NCBI GenBank assembly: GCA_035493895.1
Contig: DATJHM010000228.1
Coordinates: forward strand, 1 to 64,000
DNA length: 64,000 bases
Source: DATJHM01 sp035493895
GTDB lineage: Bacteria; Chloroflexota; Ktedonobacteria; Ktedonobacterales; Ktedonobacteraceae
Reading direction: 5' to 3'
In this document: positions 25,778 to 35,181 of the stretch, piece after piece
Layout of the letters: every line of letters begins with the position of its first letter
Position numbering within the stretch: position 1 is the first letter of the stretch
The notes under the pieces: model-generated
What the model was told of the DNA's origin: nothing
What the model saw: the letters and a program-made list of their open reading frames with translations, nothing else
Database searches by the model: none
Program-made: the position numbers and the translations under genes

Positions 25778-28567
25778 ATGAAGGCGAAAACGAACACGAC
25801 AACAAGGGAAGAGTCGGCAATTGTAGAGCGCGTCGCTCGAATTGTCTCGAGTGTGCGTGGAAGCAAACCTGATTATACACGTCTGGCAGCAGAGCTAGAG
25901 CAAGCCGTACCATTTGATATTTTTGGAGTTGTTTTACTGCGCCATGATCGAGAAGCGGTGCGTGTTGCTGTCTGTACAAGGGAGGGAGAGGGGTGGCATG
26001 CGAAATACCATCAGCATCCATGCGCTGGTTCTATGCTGGAGAGAGTGTTGCAGCATCCTCAACTGCAAGTAAGAGGGTACACCAGCGGGCTCGATGGATC
26101 ACCAGCGGAGAGTGGAGACGCGTTGAGTGGGAACCACCAGCTGCGGGCGACCGTGATAGCGCCTTTGCTTATTGAAGATCGTGTTTTGGGGACATTAGAG
26201 TTGGGAAGCATGGTGCCAGGAACCTACGAAGATGAGACATTACAGCGTCTCATCAAAGCCGTAGGGCATGTGCTGGCAAGCGCCATTGAGAGTGCACAGA
26301 GTAGTGGCAGCGCAGAGATGCAGGATCGTCAGCGGAAAGCGCTCAAAGATGTTTCCAGCGCCCTTACCTCCGAAGTTGAGCTGGCAACCATCCTCAACCA
26401 GATCGTCGAAGGAATCGCCAAAGCATTACAGGTTGCCTCCGCCGTCGTCACCGTCAACAGGCGAGAGAACCGGCTGTGTTTAGAAGCGCAATGTGGTCTG
26501 GATGGACCGCGTGCGCAGGCCATTTTTCAAGAAGGCTGGCCACTGATCGGCACCTGTATCATTGGCGAGAGCCTGCTGCAACAGCGGGTGCGCATCTCAC
26601 AGGATATCAGTATCGACGAACGCTATCCCGGCAGCCAGCAGAATTTCCGTGACTTGCAGATGTATTCTATCTGTAGCTATCCGTTAGTGACAGGGAATGT
26701 AGTCTATGGGGCCTTACTCTTATGTTCACCGGAGCCGGGTGGATTTACGCCTCTGAAAATAGACATTCTCTCGCTTTTTGCCAGCCAGGCCACCGTTGCA
26801 ATTCATAATTGTATGCTCTTAGAAGCAGCGCAGCAGCGCAGTCGTTTTCAAGAAGCAATCGGACGGCTGGAGCAGGTGCATCAGCGAAAGACCTCGGGCG
26901 CGTTGCAGTGGGGAAGTGCCACAGAAGCGGTAGAGGCGACAGAAGAGGACACATTGCAAGCTGAATACGAGATGGTGAAGTATATCCATGAAGAGTCGCA
27001 GCGGATCTTCGGTGTGAGCTTCAGTAGCCTTTTGCGTTTCATCAGCAACCATCTACTCACACAACATGAGCGAGATTTGCACATTATTCTCCAGTCCGAT
27101 CAGGAGGAGCAAGAGGTGCAGGTGCGAGGCAGTGTGGGCGAGAGTCTGGAGTCGGAGCAGGAAACCGAGGAAGCACAGCTTGGCGCGACAAGGAAAGATG
27201 CCCTGGCCCATACCGTTGCCCTGTTATCGCAGACGGCCGAAGCGGCCTTACTGGGCACAGATATGCTTGGTGAATTGAGCCGATTGCTATTACAGTTGCA
27301 GCATACCACCGCCAACGGCGTCAAAGACGCCTGGTTCGTCGTCGATATGCAGGGGAAGTGCGTCTACATGAACCCGATGGCCGAGACGCTGTGTGACGTG
27401 CGGCTGGAAAATCTGGCGCTGGTCTACGAAACGCCGCTATTGAGTAGTTCGAGCAGAAAAGAGCATACGGCAAAGATAGAGAATATTTTTGCGCGTCTTC
27501 TCCCACGAATAAGAAATGCTGAAGAAATACGTCAATATTTGCAAGAGTTTGGTAAGGGTATGCCCTATCAGCAAGAGCTGCAATGCGTGGTCGCGGACGA
27601 GCCGCTAAGTGAGAAATATAGCATGTCTGCAATGGCCGAACGCAGCAGAGGGAGAAAAGAGAGCACGGCTGCGGATTATCACTACCAGCTCAGGCGTTAT
27701 CCATTGTACAACCAGCAGGGGCAATGTATCGCGCATGCCTTACAGGTGCACGACCAGACAGAGCAAGTGCGTGACGAGAAAAACAGATCAGCCTTACTAT
27801 CCGCCGTCTCTCATGATCTGCGCACACCATTAACAACCATCAAAGTTGCAGTAACCGGTTTATTGCAGGAAGAAGTGCAGTGGGAGGAAGAGGATCGGCG
27901 AGAAATCCTGCAAGATATCGAGAACGAGACGGACCATCTTACGGTGCTGGTCAATGCCCTGGTAGAGATGTCACGCATCGAAATGGGTGCATTGAGTCTG
28001 GACAAAGAGTGGTGTGACATTGTCGAGGTCTACTATGGAGCCGTAGGGAAGATAGAACGCACATTGGGACAGTGTGCCATACAGCTCGTGGCTCAGGAGA
28101 CCTTGCCTCTTGTGTACGTTGATCATGTACAGTTAGAGAGAGTATTTTTTTATCTGTTAGAGAACGTTGCGCGCCGTAGTCATGAAGAGCAGAGAGAGGT
28201 AGAGGTGCGGTTGGAAGCAGAGACGGGGCGAACAGGCGTGAGAATGCTGCGGGTCGTGGTCACCGAGCAAGGAAGAGGATTAACTGCGGAAGAGCGAGAG
28301 CGTATTTTCAGCAGTTACGTAAGTGGAGGCCATGGCACAAATGGGCTCGGGCTGGCGATCTGTAAAGGAATTATCGAAGCGCACCAGGGAGAAATAGCCG
28401 TAGAGTCCACACCGGACGGGGGAGCGAGCGTCACCATCACCTTACCGGCTCATCCCTCCAGTGTGACGGGGAGAGGAGGGGGAGAGGCGCAAGGGCAGGA
28501 CGAGGCAGCATATCAAGCCGTGATACAAGAGGCTGAGGGGCAGCAGCGAGTAGGAGACACATTATGA
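25778..28567 (+). CDS. GAF/PAS-domain sensor histidine kinase
   Basis: A 929-residue soluble sensor kinase. Two GAF domains occupy about residues 35-170 and 190-350. A linker with acidic coiled-coil character (385-520) precedes a PAS-like region (525-680, KDAWFVVDMQGKCVYMNPMAETLC). The phospho-acceptor His is in LLSAVSHDLRTPLTTIK near 688. The ATPase part has an unusual N-box LLENVARRS, and the first G-box reads TEQGRGL instead of D-x-G-x-G. GLGLAICKGIIEAHQGEI closes it. No membrane helix is present. It overlaps its response regulator by 4 bp. Confidence 0.92.
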   Translation: MKAKTNTTTREESAIVERVARIVSSVRGSKPDYTRLAAELEQAVPFDIFGVVLLRHDREAVRVAVCTREGEGWHAKYHQHPCAGSMLERVLQHPQLQVRGYTSGLDGSPAESGDALSGNHQLRATVIAPLLIEDRVLGTLELGSMVPGTYEDETLQRLIKAVGHVLASAIESAQSSGSAEMQDRQRKALKDVSSALTSEVELATILNQIVEGIAKALQVASAVVTVNRRENRLCLEAQCGLDGPRAQAIFQEGWPLIGTCIIGESLLQQRVRISQDISIDERYPGSQQNFRDLQMYSICSYPLVTGNVVYGALLLCSPEPGGFTPLKIDILSLFASQATVAIHNCMLLEAAQQRSRFQEAIGRLEQVHQRKTSGALQWGSATEAVEATEEDTLQAEYEMVKYIHEESQRIFGVSFSSLLRFISNHLLTQHERDLHIILQSDQEEQEVQVRGSVGESLESEQETEEAQLGATRKDALAHTVALLSQTAEAALLGTDMLGELSRLLLQLQHTTANGVKDAWFVVDMQGKCVYMNPMAETLCDVRLENLALVYETPLLSSSSRKEHTAKIENIFARLLPRIRNAEEIRQYLQEFGKGMPYQQELQCVVADEPLSEKYSMSAMAERSRGRKESTAADYHYQLRRYPLYNQQGQCIAHALQVHDQTEQVRDEKNRSALLSAVSHDLRTPLTTIKVAVTGLLQEEVQWEEEDRREILQDIENETDHLTVLVNALVEMSRIEMGALSLDKEWCDIVEVYYGAVGKIERTLGQCAIQLVAQETLPLVYVDHVQLERVFFYLLENVARRSHEEQREVEVRLEAETGRTGVRMLRVVVTEQGRGLTAEERERIFSSYVSGGHGTNGLGLAICKGIIEAHQGEIAVESTPDGGASVTITLPAHPSSVTGRGGGEAQGQDEAAYQAVIQEAEGQQRVGDTL

Positions 28568-29286
28568 AAATAAAAGGGAAACGCATTCTTGTAGTGGATG
28601 ATGAGCTGCCAATCCAGCGAATACTGCAACGGAACCTGGCAATGAGTGGATACGACGTCCTGGTCGCAGACAGTGGGAAACAGGCAGTAGAAATGACGCG
28701 ACAGCATCAACCAGATCTGATCCTGCTAGATTTATGTTTACCGGGAGAGATGGACGGGCTGGATGTGTGCATCTGGGTACGTCAAACCTTGCGTACGCCG
28801 ATCATCGTGCTCTCAGCGGTCACCGAAGAGCGGCAGAAAGTGAGAGCACTGGACCTGGGAGCCGACGATTATCTGACCAAGCCCTTTAGTAATGAAGAAT
28901 TGCAAGCGAGAGTGCGTGCGTGCCTGCGTCGTGCGAGCGGTGTAGACCTTGCGAAAGAGCAAGAGCCAGAAGAGCTGAGTAGTGGGGATGGGTATTTGTA
29001 CATGAACATCGCGCGTCGAGTAGTGAAAGCGGGCGAGCAAGAAGTGCGCTTAACGCCGACCGAATTTGAGTTATTGCGGCAATTGATGCTTTACGCAGGG
29101 AAAGTGCTGACGCATCGTTCATTATTACGAGCCGTCTGGGGGCCGGAATATGGAGAGGAAGCGGATTACCTGCGCGTCTATGTCCGGCAATTGCGTCTGA
29201 AAGTGGAAGTGGAGCCATCGCGTCCGCGTTATATCCTGACGGAACCGGGTATCGGGTATGTATTTCGTTCACAGGGAGAAAGCTAA
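28564..29286 (+). CDS. OmpR/KdpE-type response regulator
   Basis: A 240-residue partner of the GAF kinase. The receiver domain runs from about residue 5 to 120 (VVDDELPIQRILQR, phospho-acceptor Asp in ILLDLCLPGEMDGLD near 57, LSAVTEERQKVRAL, and KPFSNEELQARV). A winged-helix DNA-binding domain follows at about 145-235 (LTPTEFELLRQLM, HRSLLRAVWGPEYGEEADYLRVYVRQLR). It closely follows the KdpE pattern. The ATG overlaps the kinase stop, and the pair forms one two-component operon. Confidence 0.94.
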   Translation: MKIKGKRILVVDDELPIQRILQRNLAMSGYDVLVADSGKQAVEMTRQHQPDLILLDLCLPGEMDGLDVCIWVRQTLRTPIIVLSAVTEERQKVRALDLGADDYLTKPFSNEELQARVRACLRRASGVDLAKEQEPEELSSGDGYLYMNIARRVVKAGEQEVRLTPTEFELLRQLMLYAGKVLTHRSLLRAVWGPEYGEEADYLRVYVRQLRLKVEVEPSRPRYILTEPGIGYVFRSQGES

Positions 29287-29705
29287 ATTATTTAATAGGA
29301 TTTTAACGGATTCTGGTATTTTTTTTACTGCATTCTCGTTCAATGTGGAATACACTATACACTAGCGTGCATTTGGCTAGAGGGAAGAGGAGGGAGTTGG
29401 GAAAACAGGAAAAATGGGAAAAAAAGAATAAAGCGTGTATTGCAGTAAGAAAAATTTCCGAAATTGAAGAAAAGAGCCGTATTAAAGTAGTATGGAGATG
29501 TAGCAGGAGCAAAATAAAAGGAACTGGCGAAAAGAGAAGTTGAGGTGAATGTGGAAGTGGAATAAAAAAGCGTGAAAAAGGGATGGTTGATGGGAAAAAC
29601 GTCCATGCAAGAAGGCCAGGAACTACATCGACACGAGGGAGAGCAAGACGGCTGGCAACGAGAGAGACAAGCTCGTAGGTTCAGCTGGTAAAGGAAATCG
29701 AAACG
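29287..29705. other. 419-bp purine-rich gap
   Basis: A plus-strand purine-rich spacer (29375-29560 is mostly A and G) between the KdpE-like operon and the chemosensory operon. It must hold the promoter of the latter, but no clear -35/-10 pair was found. A Lys/Glu-rich frame at 29343-29543 is probably composition-driven. Confidence 0.45.
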
Positions 29706-31112
29706 ATGGAACAGCACGACCGTATCATGGATGGAGATTTACAGACATTAGGTCTCCAATCAATATTGAAAATGCTCGCACTGAGTGAAAAGACCGGGAA
29801 ATTATTTGTGTCCTCTGGTCCAGAGACCCTCTCAATAAGCTTGCGTAAGGGGCAGATCGTCGGGTTACATGAAGATGGTGTCCCGCAGCCCGACCTGTTA
29901 GGTATGCTTTGTTTGATCAAGAAGCTCGACCCTCCACGTGCGCAGGCTATACGCGAGCTGGCGCAAGGAAATATGCAACTGGCGTTGCAGATGCTTGTAG
30001 AGCGGGGTTGGATGACCGCAGCCGAGATGCAACGGCGACTGGAATTTTCCGTCACGCAGTCAATCAGCCATGCGCTGCGCTGGGTCAATGGGCGATTTGC
30101 ATTTCATTTGCAGATTCTGCCGCTCGAGAGCAAGATGCAGCCATTAAACGTGGACTCCATGCTATTAGAAGCTCTGCGTCAGGCGGATGAGTGGGAAGAG
30201 ATCATGGGCGAGGGCGTGACGCACCTGACGAGAACCACCGTTGCACGCTGGCAGCCAGAAGTCAATCGGGACGTGAGAGGGATGGGCCTCAACCAGGAGA
30301 GCATCGAAGTATTGTGTCTCTCCAACGGAGAATTGCCATTGCAAGCGATCGCTCTGGTCTTAATGACCCCGGAAGCCAGAGTTGCGCGGTTAATGGCGAG
30401 GCTTTTGGAATTCAACCTCATTGAAGTGGTTGATACTGCACTGGAAACCGAATTACAGCAAGATCTTTCCAATATCATCATAAAATGCCAATATACATTA
30501 GCACAAAAGAGAAATGCCACCGACCCAGAGCATCATTTATTAGGGTTAATCACCACCCTGGCGGAATGTATCAACGGGCTACTCATTCACCATGGCAGAT
30601 ACGCGCGAAGCCTGAGAGGGCGCGGGCATGTCTCATCAGTCGAGATCGTGCGCTATCTGGAGAGGCGTTTTTCGCAGCGTTTATTGCAGCTCGCACGTCA
30701 GCAGTATCCGATCCTGGAGACCACAAACTTTAACACCGGGCAGCTGGATTGCACCGATATACTCACCCTGAACAAGGTCGTGAGGGGTGAGCAATTGGAA
30801 GAATTTTATTGGGAGGCGGTCCAGGGCCTGGCGGCATTTTTGCGGATTGTATTTGCAGAGTTGTTACGGGATGAGGTCGGGAATTCGCATACCGGAAGAC
30901 AGCTCAATGTCGCCTGGAAAATCTTTTTGTCGGAGATAGATCACGAAGTGCAGCAGTATCAGGTCTATCGAGCGCACAGGAACGCGCAAAGGGCGAGAGG
31001 AAAAGATGGGAGTCAGGGGTCGGCAATAGGAATAGTACAGAATTGGAGTGGAGCTCCAGAAAACGAGGCGAATACCTTCTGGACTTCAGAGTCGCAAAGG
31101 AGATTAATCTAG
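29706..31112 (+). CDS. DUF4388/PATAN-domain protein, first gene of chemosensory operon
   Basis: A 468-residue protein. The N-terminal 100 residues are a DUF4388 (PATAN) domain: MDGDLQTLGLQSILKMLALS, then KTGKLFVSSG and ISLRKGQIVGL. A winged-helix-like segment (TAAEMQRRLEFSVTQSISHALRWVNGRFAFH) follows near 100-145, and helical regions of unknown type run to the end. In cyanobacterial PatA/PixG proteins a receiver domain follows PATAN in the same chain. Here the chain lacks it, and a separate receiver gene begins at the very next base. It probably links receiver output to a downstream effector. Confidence 0.85.
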   Translation: MEQHDRIMDGDLQTLGLQSILKMLALSEKTGKLFVSSGPETLSISLRKGQIVGLHEDGVPQPDLLGMLCLIKKLDPPRAQAIRELAQGNMQLALQMLVERGWMTAAEMQRRLEFSVTQSISHALRWVNGRFAFHLQILPLESKMQPLNVDSMLLEALRQADEWEEIMGEGVTHLTRTTVARWQPEVNRDVRGMGLNQESIEVLCLSNGELPLQAIALVLMTPEARVARLMARLLEFNLIEVVDTALETELQQDLSNIIIKCQYTLAQKRNATDPEHHLLGLITTLAECINGLLIHHGRYARSLRGRGHVSSVEIVRYLERRFSQRLLQLARQQYPILETTNFNTGQLDCTDILTLNKVVRGEQLEEFYWEAVQGLAAFLRIVFAELLRDEVGNSHTGRQLNVAWKIFLSEIDHEVQQYQVYRAHRNAQRARGKDGSQGSAIGIVQNWSGAPENEANTFWTSESQRRLI

Positions 31113-31544
31113 ATGGCAGAACCGACAGTACTTGTTGTAGATGATAGTCCTACCGTGAGGAAGATAGTCCAGATGACACTGCAACGAGAGCATATCAGAG
31201 TGATAACCGCCGGGGATGGTTTGAGTGCATTAACCTCTGTTGCCGACGAAATGCCCGCCGTGATTCTGCTAGATATACAACTCCCGAGGATGGATGGGTA
31301 CCATATTTGCCAGATAATACGCAAAAACTTGCAGTTTAGGCAAATACCCATTATTATGCTGAGTGGGAAAGATGGTTTGTTTGACAAGATGCGCGGACGT
31401 CTGGCAGGGTCGACGGAATATCTCACAAAGCCGTTTGATTCGGTAGAATTGGTCCAGACCGTGAAAAAGCATCTGGCGAACTGGCAAGAGCGGACGCCTA
31501 TCCAGCAGGAAGGGACGAGGCCGCGTTTGCGATATCGTGGGTAA
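31113..31544 (+). CDS. CheY/PilG-like single-domain response regulator
   Basis: A 143-residue receiver: VLVVDDSPTVRKIVQMTLQRE, phospho-acceptor Asp in AVILLDIQLPRMDGYHICQII near residue 53, LSGKDGLFDKMRG, and the conserved Lys in TKPFDS near 105. A basic 15-residue tail follows. The ATG abuts the stop of the PATAN gene, with AAGGAGATT before it. Together the two genes look like a split PatA/PixG protein. Confidence 0.92.
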   Translation: MAEPTVLVVDDSPTVRKIVQMTLQREHIRVITAGDGLSALTSVADEMPAVILLDIQLPRMDGYHICQIIRKNLQFRQIPIIMLSGKDGLFDKMRGRLAGSTEYLTKPFDSVELVQTVKKHLANWQERTPIQQEGTRPRLRYRG

Positions 31545-31659
31545 GGTTTTGTACAATCCTTTTTGCCTATAGCGGGAACTGATAGGTAAGGAGGCATCAG
31601 TGGGATAGCCCTTCTTTCCCATCGTACTGGTGTGGTTCGTTAGGAAAGGTTATAATTGG

Positions 31660-32025
31660 ATGCCTGGGCAGAAAGTACTCGTTGTAGACGACAGTTGGAC
31701 AGAGTTGACCATGATCGTCACACCTCTGCGCAACAGCGGATTTGAAGTGGTAACGGCTGTGGACGGCGATGAAGCGGTAGAGAAAGTATTCAAAGAGCGC
31801 CCACATTGCATTGTTCTTGACGTCGTATTACCGAAACAGAATGGATTTCAGCTGTGCCGCCGTTTCAAAAGCCTGGAGGCCAGTCGGCACATTCCGATAA
31901 TTTTGTTAACGAGTAAAAATACCCCGTTGGACAAGGCCTGGGGGCTGAGGCAGGGGGCCGATCTTTACGTGACCAAGCCTTTTAACACTGAGGAATTAGT
32001 AGCGAGTGTGCGACGCCTCATCTGA
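31660..32025 (+). CDS. PilH/PixH-like single-domain response regulator
   Basis: A 121-residue receiver: KVLVVDDSWTELTMIVTPLRNSGFEV, phospho-acceptor in CIVLDVVLPKQNGFQLCRRF near residue 51, LLTSKNTPLDKAWGLRQGADLYVTKPFNTEELV. The ATG at 31660 is chosen because AGGAAAGG lies about 10 bases before it. It occupies the position of PilH/PixH between the first receiver and CheW. In Pil-Chp systems this protein can act as a phosphate sink or a second output. Confidence 0.92.
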   Translation: MPGQKVLVVDDSWTELTMIVTPLRNSGFEVVTAVDGDEAVEKVFKERPHCIVLDVVLPKQNGFQLCRRFKSLEASRHIPIILLTSKNTPLDKAWGLRQGADLYVTKPFNTEELVASVRRLI

Positions 32026-32124
32026 GGGGTCGCCCGTTACATCTCTTAGCAAGTGATGCGGTGTGCCACCTTCACACGGCAGAGAAGTTGCGCGCTGCTT
32101 CATGTCTGATTGGGGAGAGTAGTA

Positions 32125-32742
32125 GTGTCCAGCAAAGATCTAAGAACAACGCAGCGTGACGCATTATCCGCGCTACAACAAATGAGAGCAGCGTCAGCAC
32201 CAGGTGCCTCGTTACAACAACTGGTGCAGGCAGGGATAGCGCGCCCGGAAACACTTGGCCTTGGTGAGAATGTGCCTGTCGCGGTGGGGGAACAGTATCT
32301 CGTCTTTTCTTTGAATGATCGTGAATTGGCGGTCAAAGCGGAGCTGGTGCAAGGTGTAGAGCGCCTGATTGATTTAACGGTTGTGCCAAACGTGCTTTCC
32401 TGGGTCAAAGGGGTAATGAACCTGAGAGGTTCCATCGTCTCAGTCGTAGATCTGCGGATGTTTCTAGAGCTCGAGCAATCATCACATACGTCGCGAACGC
32501 GCTTGTTATCATTGCAATATAATGAGATGGTGATCTGTTTTATTGTGGATGGTGTGAGTGAAATGCTGCCAGTCCCAGAGGCCGCGATCAGTAATGGAAA
32601 TATGCGCCAGGCAACTATTCCCCATTGGGCCCAACCTTACGCAGCCGGTATAGCGTTATTAGCTAATCGAGCAATCGTGCTCCTGGATGTACCTCGTCTC
32701 CTTTTCTCCGAAAAAATGCAGCATTATGAATCCCTTGGATAA
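32125..32742 (+). CDS. CheW-domain scaffold (PilI/PixI-like)
   Basis: A 205-residue protein whose second half is a CheW domain: EQYLVFSLNDRELAVKAELVQGVERL near residues 55-80, NVLSWVKGVMNLRGSIVSVVDLRMFL near 91-116, MVICFIVDGVSEMLPVPEAAI near 137-157. The first 50 residues are an extra helical or disordered part. The GTG at 32125 is preferred, with GGGGAGAG 8 bases before; an earlier TTG lies inside that site. It couples the receptor downstream to the CheA hybrid. Confidence 0.9.
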   Translation: MSSKDLRTTQRDALSALQQMRAASAPGASLQQLVQAGIARPETLGLGENVPVAVGEQYLVFSLNDRELAVKAELVQGVERLIDLTVVPNVLSWVKGVMNLRGSIVSVVDLRMFLELEQSSHTSRTRLLSLQYNEMVICFIVDGVSEMLPVPEAAISNGNMRQATIPHWAQPYAAGIALLANRAIVLLDVPRLLFSEKMQHYESLG

Positions 32743-32811
32743 TGTGCAGGCGACCCTGAGCAGGTCGGCCGAAGAAAAAAGCTCTATTTTATTCTACAGG
32801 AGGTCTGGCGC

Positions 32812-35091
32812 ATGAATCCTGAACGCACTAGAAGCGTAAGCTCGCTGATGCAGATAGGATTAATTGTTTCTTCTGCAATCATTGTCGTCTTTTTTGTGGG
32901 GCTGGGCTTAGCTTCTCTGTATATATCTGATCATACCATAATGATTCTAGCTGTGTCGGCATGTGCAATTATCGTCCTTATAGGTGTCATAGCTGTAAAT
33001 TATTATGTACAACGTTGGATTCGAGAGCAATTTATCAGCCTTGCTAATATCTGTCGCGATTATACCAGTGGGGATCGGGGGGTGAGAGCGCCCGTAAGTG
33101 GTGATGACGAATTTGCATTACTGGCGACTTCACTGAATAACCTGTTGGATGGCTCGGGTGGGAGTATGAGTGGGATGGGCGCGTCTCTGGGTTCAGCAGG
33201 CGGGGATGCCGCAGCGTTGCAGGCACAAATTGAGAAGCTGTTGCAAGAGGTCAGTGCGGTCGGTGATGGCGATCTGCGCGTACAGGCGGAAGTAACGCCG
33301 GATACGCTAGGAGTGCTGGCTGACTCGTTCAATTATATGATTGAAGAGTTGGCGAAGGTCGTCGGACGTGTGCAATCAACCGCTGTGCAGGTGACGAATG
33401 CGACACGGCGAATTCTGGATCGCTCCGCTGATCTGGCGCAAGCCACGGAGACGCAGGTGAGTCAGATCTCGCAAACCTCGGAAGCGGTAGAAGCGCTGGC
33501 CATTTTCATTCAAAACGTGGCGCGAAACGCACAGTTGAGCGTGGAAGCCGCCCAGGATGCCTTGCGGAACGCGGCAAATGGACAGCAAGCGGTGCGTCAA
33601 ACTATTGAAGGTATGATGCTTATCCGCGAGAACGTCCAGGAGACCTCGAAAAAGATCAAACGCCTGGGTGAACGCTCGAATGAGATCGGCGAAATCGTGC
33701 GTATTATTGAAGATATTGCTGATCAAACGAACTTGCTGGCCTTGAACGCCGCCATTCAGTCCGCTATGGCAGGTGAGCATGGACGAGGGTTCGCGGTCGT
33801 GGCCGATGAGATCCGTGTACTGGCAGAACGTTCGACGGAATCGACAAAACGTATTGCCACACTGGTCAAGAGTATTCAGGGCGATACCTATGAGGCGGTG
33901 GTTGCTATGGAAGATAGCACGCAGGAGGTGGTGAAGGGATCGCAACTGGCCGATGATGCGGGTCGTTCGTTGAACTCCATCTACGGCGCTGTGGAACGAC
34001 AGGCGCAAATGATTGAGAGCATCGCCCGAGCCGCGAATGAGCAGACCTCTGTTTCAGAGGCTGTCGCAGTCGCGATGAGCCAGATCTCAGAAATTACACG
34101 TCAGACCGATGCGGGTACGCAGGAAGCGGCCGTGAGTGTGAGTTATCTGGCAGAATTGTCAGAACAATTGAGAGCTTCGGTATCAACGTTCCGTCTGCCA
34201 GATCGGAATGGCGAGGGGATGGGATCCTTCCAACCAATGGGGGGAATGCCAGAGCTATCTGAGGGTCCGCATAATGGGGCCTTTGCGGCGATGGGTGGAA
34301 ATGAGTCCAATGATTGGAATCAGGGATTTTCGAATCCGGGTTTCCCGACACAGGGCTTTCCCGGTCAGGGATTTTCGGGGAACTTCCCTCCATTACCAGA
34401 GCCAGGGAATTCTGGTTCGCTCGTCGCATTGACAGCCCAGGCCGGACAGTATAATTTAGGGCCTGCGCAACAAAATGGCGGTAGCCTACCAGGGTTCGGT
34501 AGTCAGCAAGGTTTAGGAAACCAGATAAGCTTTGGCGATCAACCGCAATTCGGGCAGGTGAGTGGTGGGTTGGGTGGGGGACAGGTGAGCGGAGGATTGG
34601 GTGGAGGGCAGTTTGGTGGCGCAGGACAATTAGGTGGAGGACAGTTTGGTGGAGGATTGGGTGGAGGACAGTTTGGCAATCCAGCAAGCTTTGGTGGAAA
34701 CAACTTTGGCAGCCAATCAAGCTTTGGAGATGCGGCTGGCTTTGATGCTCAGCAGGTCTTCGGCGGAAATGGATTCGGTAGCCAGAATTATCAATCCATG
34801 CCAGGGTTTGGTGGACAGCCAAATCAGCAGCAAGGGTTTGGTGGACAGCCGAGTCAGCAACAGGGATTTGGCGGACAGCCGAGTCAGCAGCAAGGGTTTG
34901 GTGGACAACCGAATCAGCAAGGTCCTTATCAGGGAATTGGAAATGCCAATTCCGGAGCATTGCCACCGGCACCAGGTCAGGGGCCGCAGGGAGCTCCCCG
35001 CCCACGCTGGCAGAATGGTGGACAGCAGGGCCAGGGTGGTCAGCTATCGTATAATCAAGACCAGGTACCATTCCCGCATAACAACGGGTAA
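32812..35091 (+). CDS. Methyl-accepting chemotaxis-type receptor with prion-like tail
   Basis: A 759-residue receptor. Two membrane helices (about residues 10-35 and 41-64) are joined by only a few residues, so it has almost no periplasmic sensor. HAMP-like segments follow (about 65-115 and 140-190). The signalling domain peaks at EIVRIIEDIADQTNLLALNAAIQSAMAGEHGRGFAVVADEIRVL near 300-345. From about residue 465 the chain becomes a 295-residue low-complexity tail of Gly, Gln, Asn, Phe, Pro and Ser with repeats such as GFGGQPNQQQ (four copies) and GGLGGGQF. No CheR/CheB partner gene and no clear C-terminal tether are seen. AGGAGG precedes the ATG. Confidence 0.93.
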   Translation: MNPERTRSVSSLMQIGLIVSSAIIVVFFVGLGLASLYISDHTIMILAVSACAIIVLIGVIAVNYYVQRWIREQFISLANICRDYTSGDRGVRAPVSGDDEFALLATSLNNLLDGSGGSMSGMGASLGSAGGDAAALQAQIEKLLQEVSAVGDGDLRVQAEVTPDTLGVLADSFNYMIEELAKVVGRVQSTAVQVTNATRRILDRSADLAQATETQVSQISQTSEAVEALAIFIQNVARNAQLSVEAAQDALRNAANGQQAVRQTIEGMMLIRENVQETSKKIKRLGERSNEIGEIVRIIEDIADQTNLLALNAAIQSAMAGEHGRGFAVVADEIRVLAERSTESTKRIATLVKSIQGDTYEAVVAMEDSTQEVVKGSQLADDAGRSLNSIYGAVERQAQMIESIARAANEQTSVSEAVAVAMSQISEITRQTDAGTQEAAVSVSYLAELSEQLRASVSTFRLPDRNGEGMGSFQPMGGMPELSEGPHNGAFAAMGGNESNDWNQGFSNPGFPTQGFPGQGFSGNFPPLPEPGNSGSLVALTAQAGQYNLGPAQQNGGSLPGFGSQQGLGNQISFGDQPQFGQVSGGLGGGQVSGGLGGGQFGGAGQLGGGQFGGGLGGGQFGNPASFGGNNFGSQSSFGDAAGFDAQQVFGGNGFGSQNYQSMPGFGGQPNQQQGFGGQPSQQQGFGGQPSQQQGFGGQPNQQGPYQGIGNANSGALPPAPGQGPQGAPRPRWQNGGQQGQGGQLSYNQDQVPFPHNNG

Positions 35092-35107
35092 TGTGGTCAG
35101 TAGCTAT

Positions 35108-35157
35108 AAGTGTTATCCACGCGCTACCTATCTCTTGGTAGCGTGGGGGTAGCACTT
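35108..35157 (+). promoter_or_regulatory. Long imperfect hairpin between receptor and cheA genes
   Basis: Bases 35108-35128 pair imperfectly with 35137-35157 around an 8-nt loop (CGCTACC-TATCTCTT-GGTAGCG at the top, AAGTG/CACTT at the base). No T-run follows on the plus strand. It may be an mRNA processing or partial attenuation site in the operon. Confidence 0.5.
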
Positions 35158-35181
35158 AAAAGGTAAGTGGGTAAGCGCAAC

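Noticed and set aside
29343..29543. A Lys/Glu-rich 66-codon frame in the purine-rich gap
   Set aside because: Its composition merely follows the A/G bias of the DNA. No ribosome binding site or conserved pattern.
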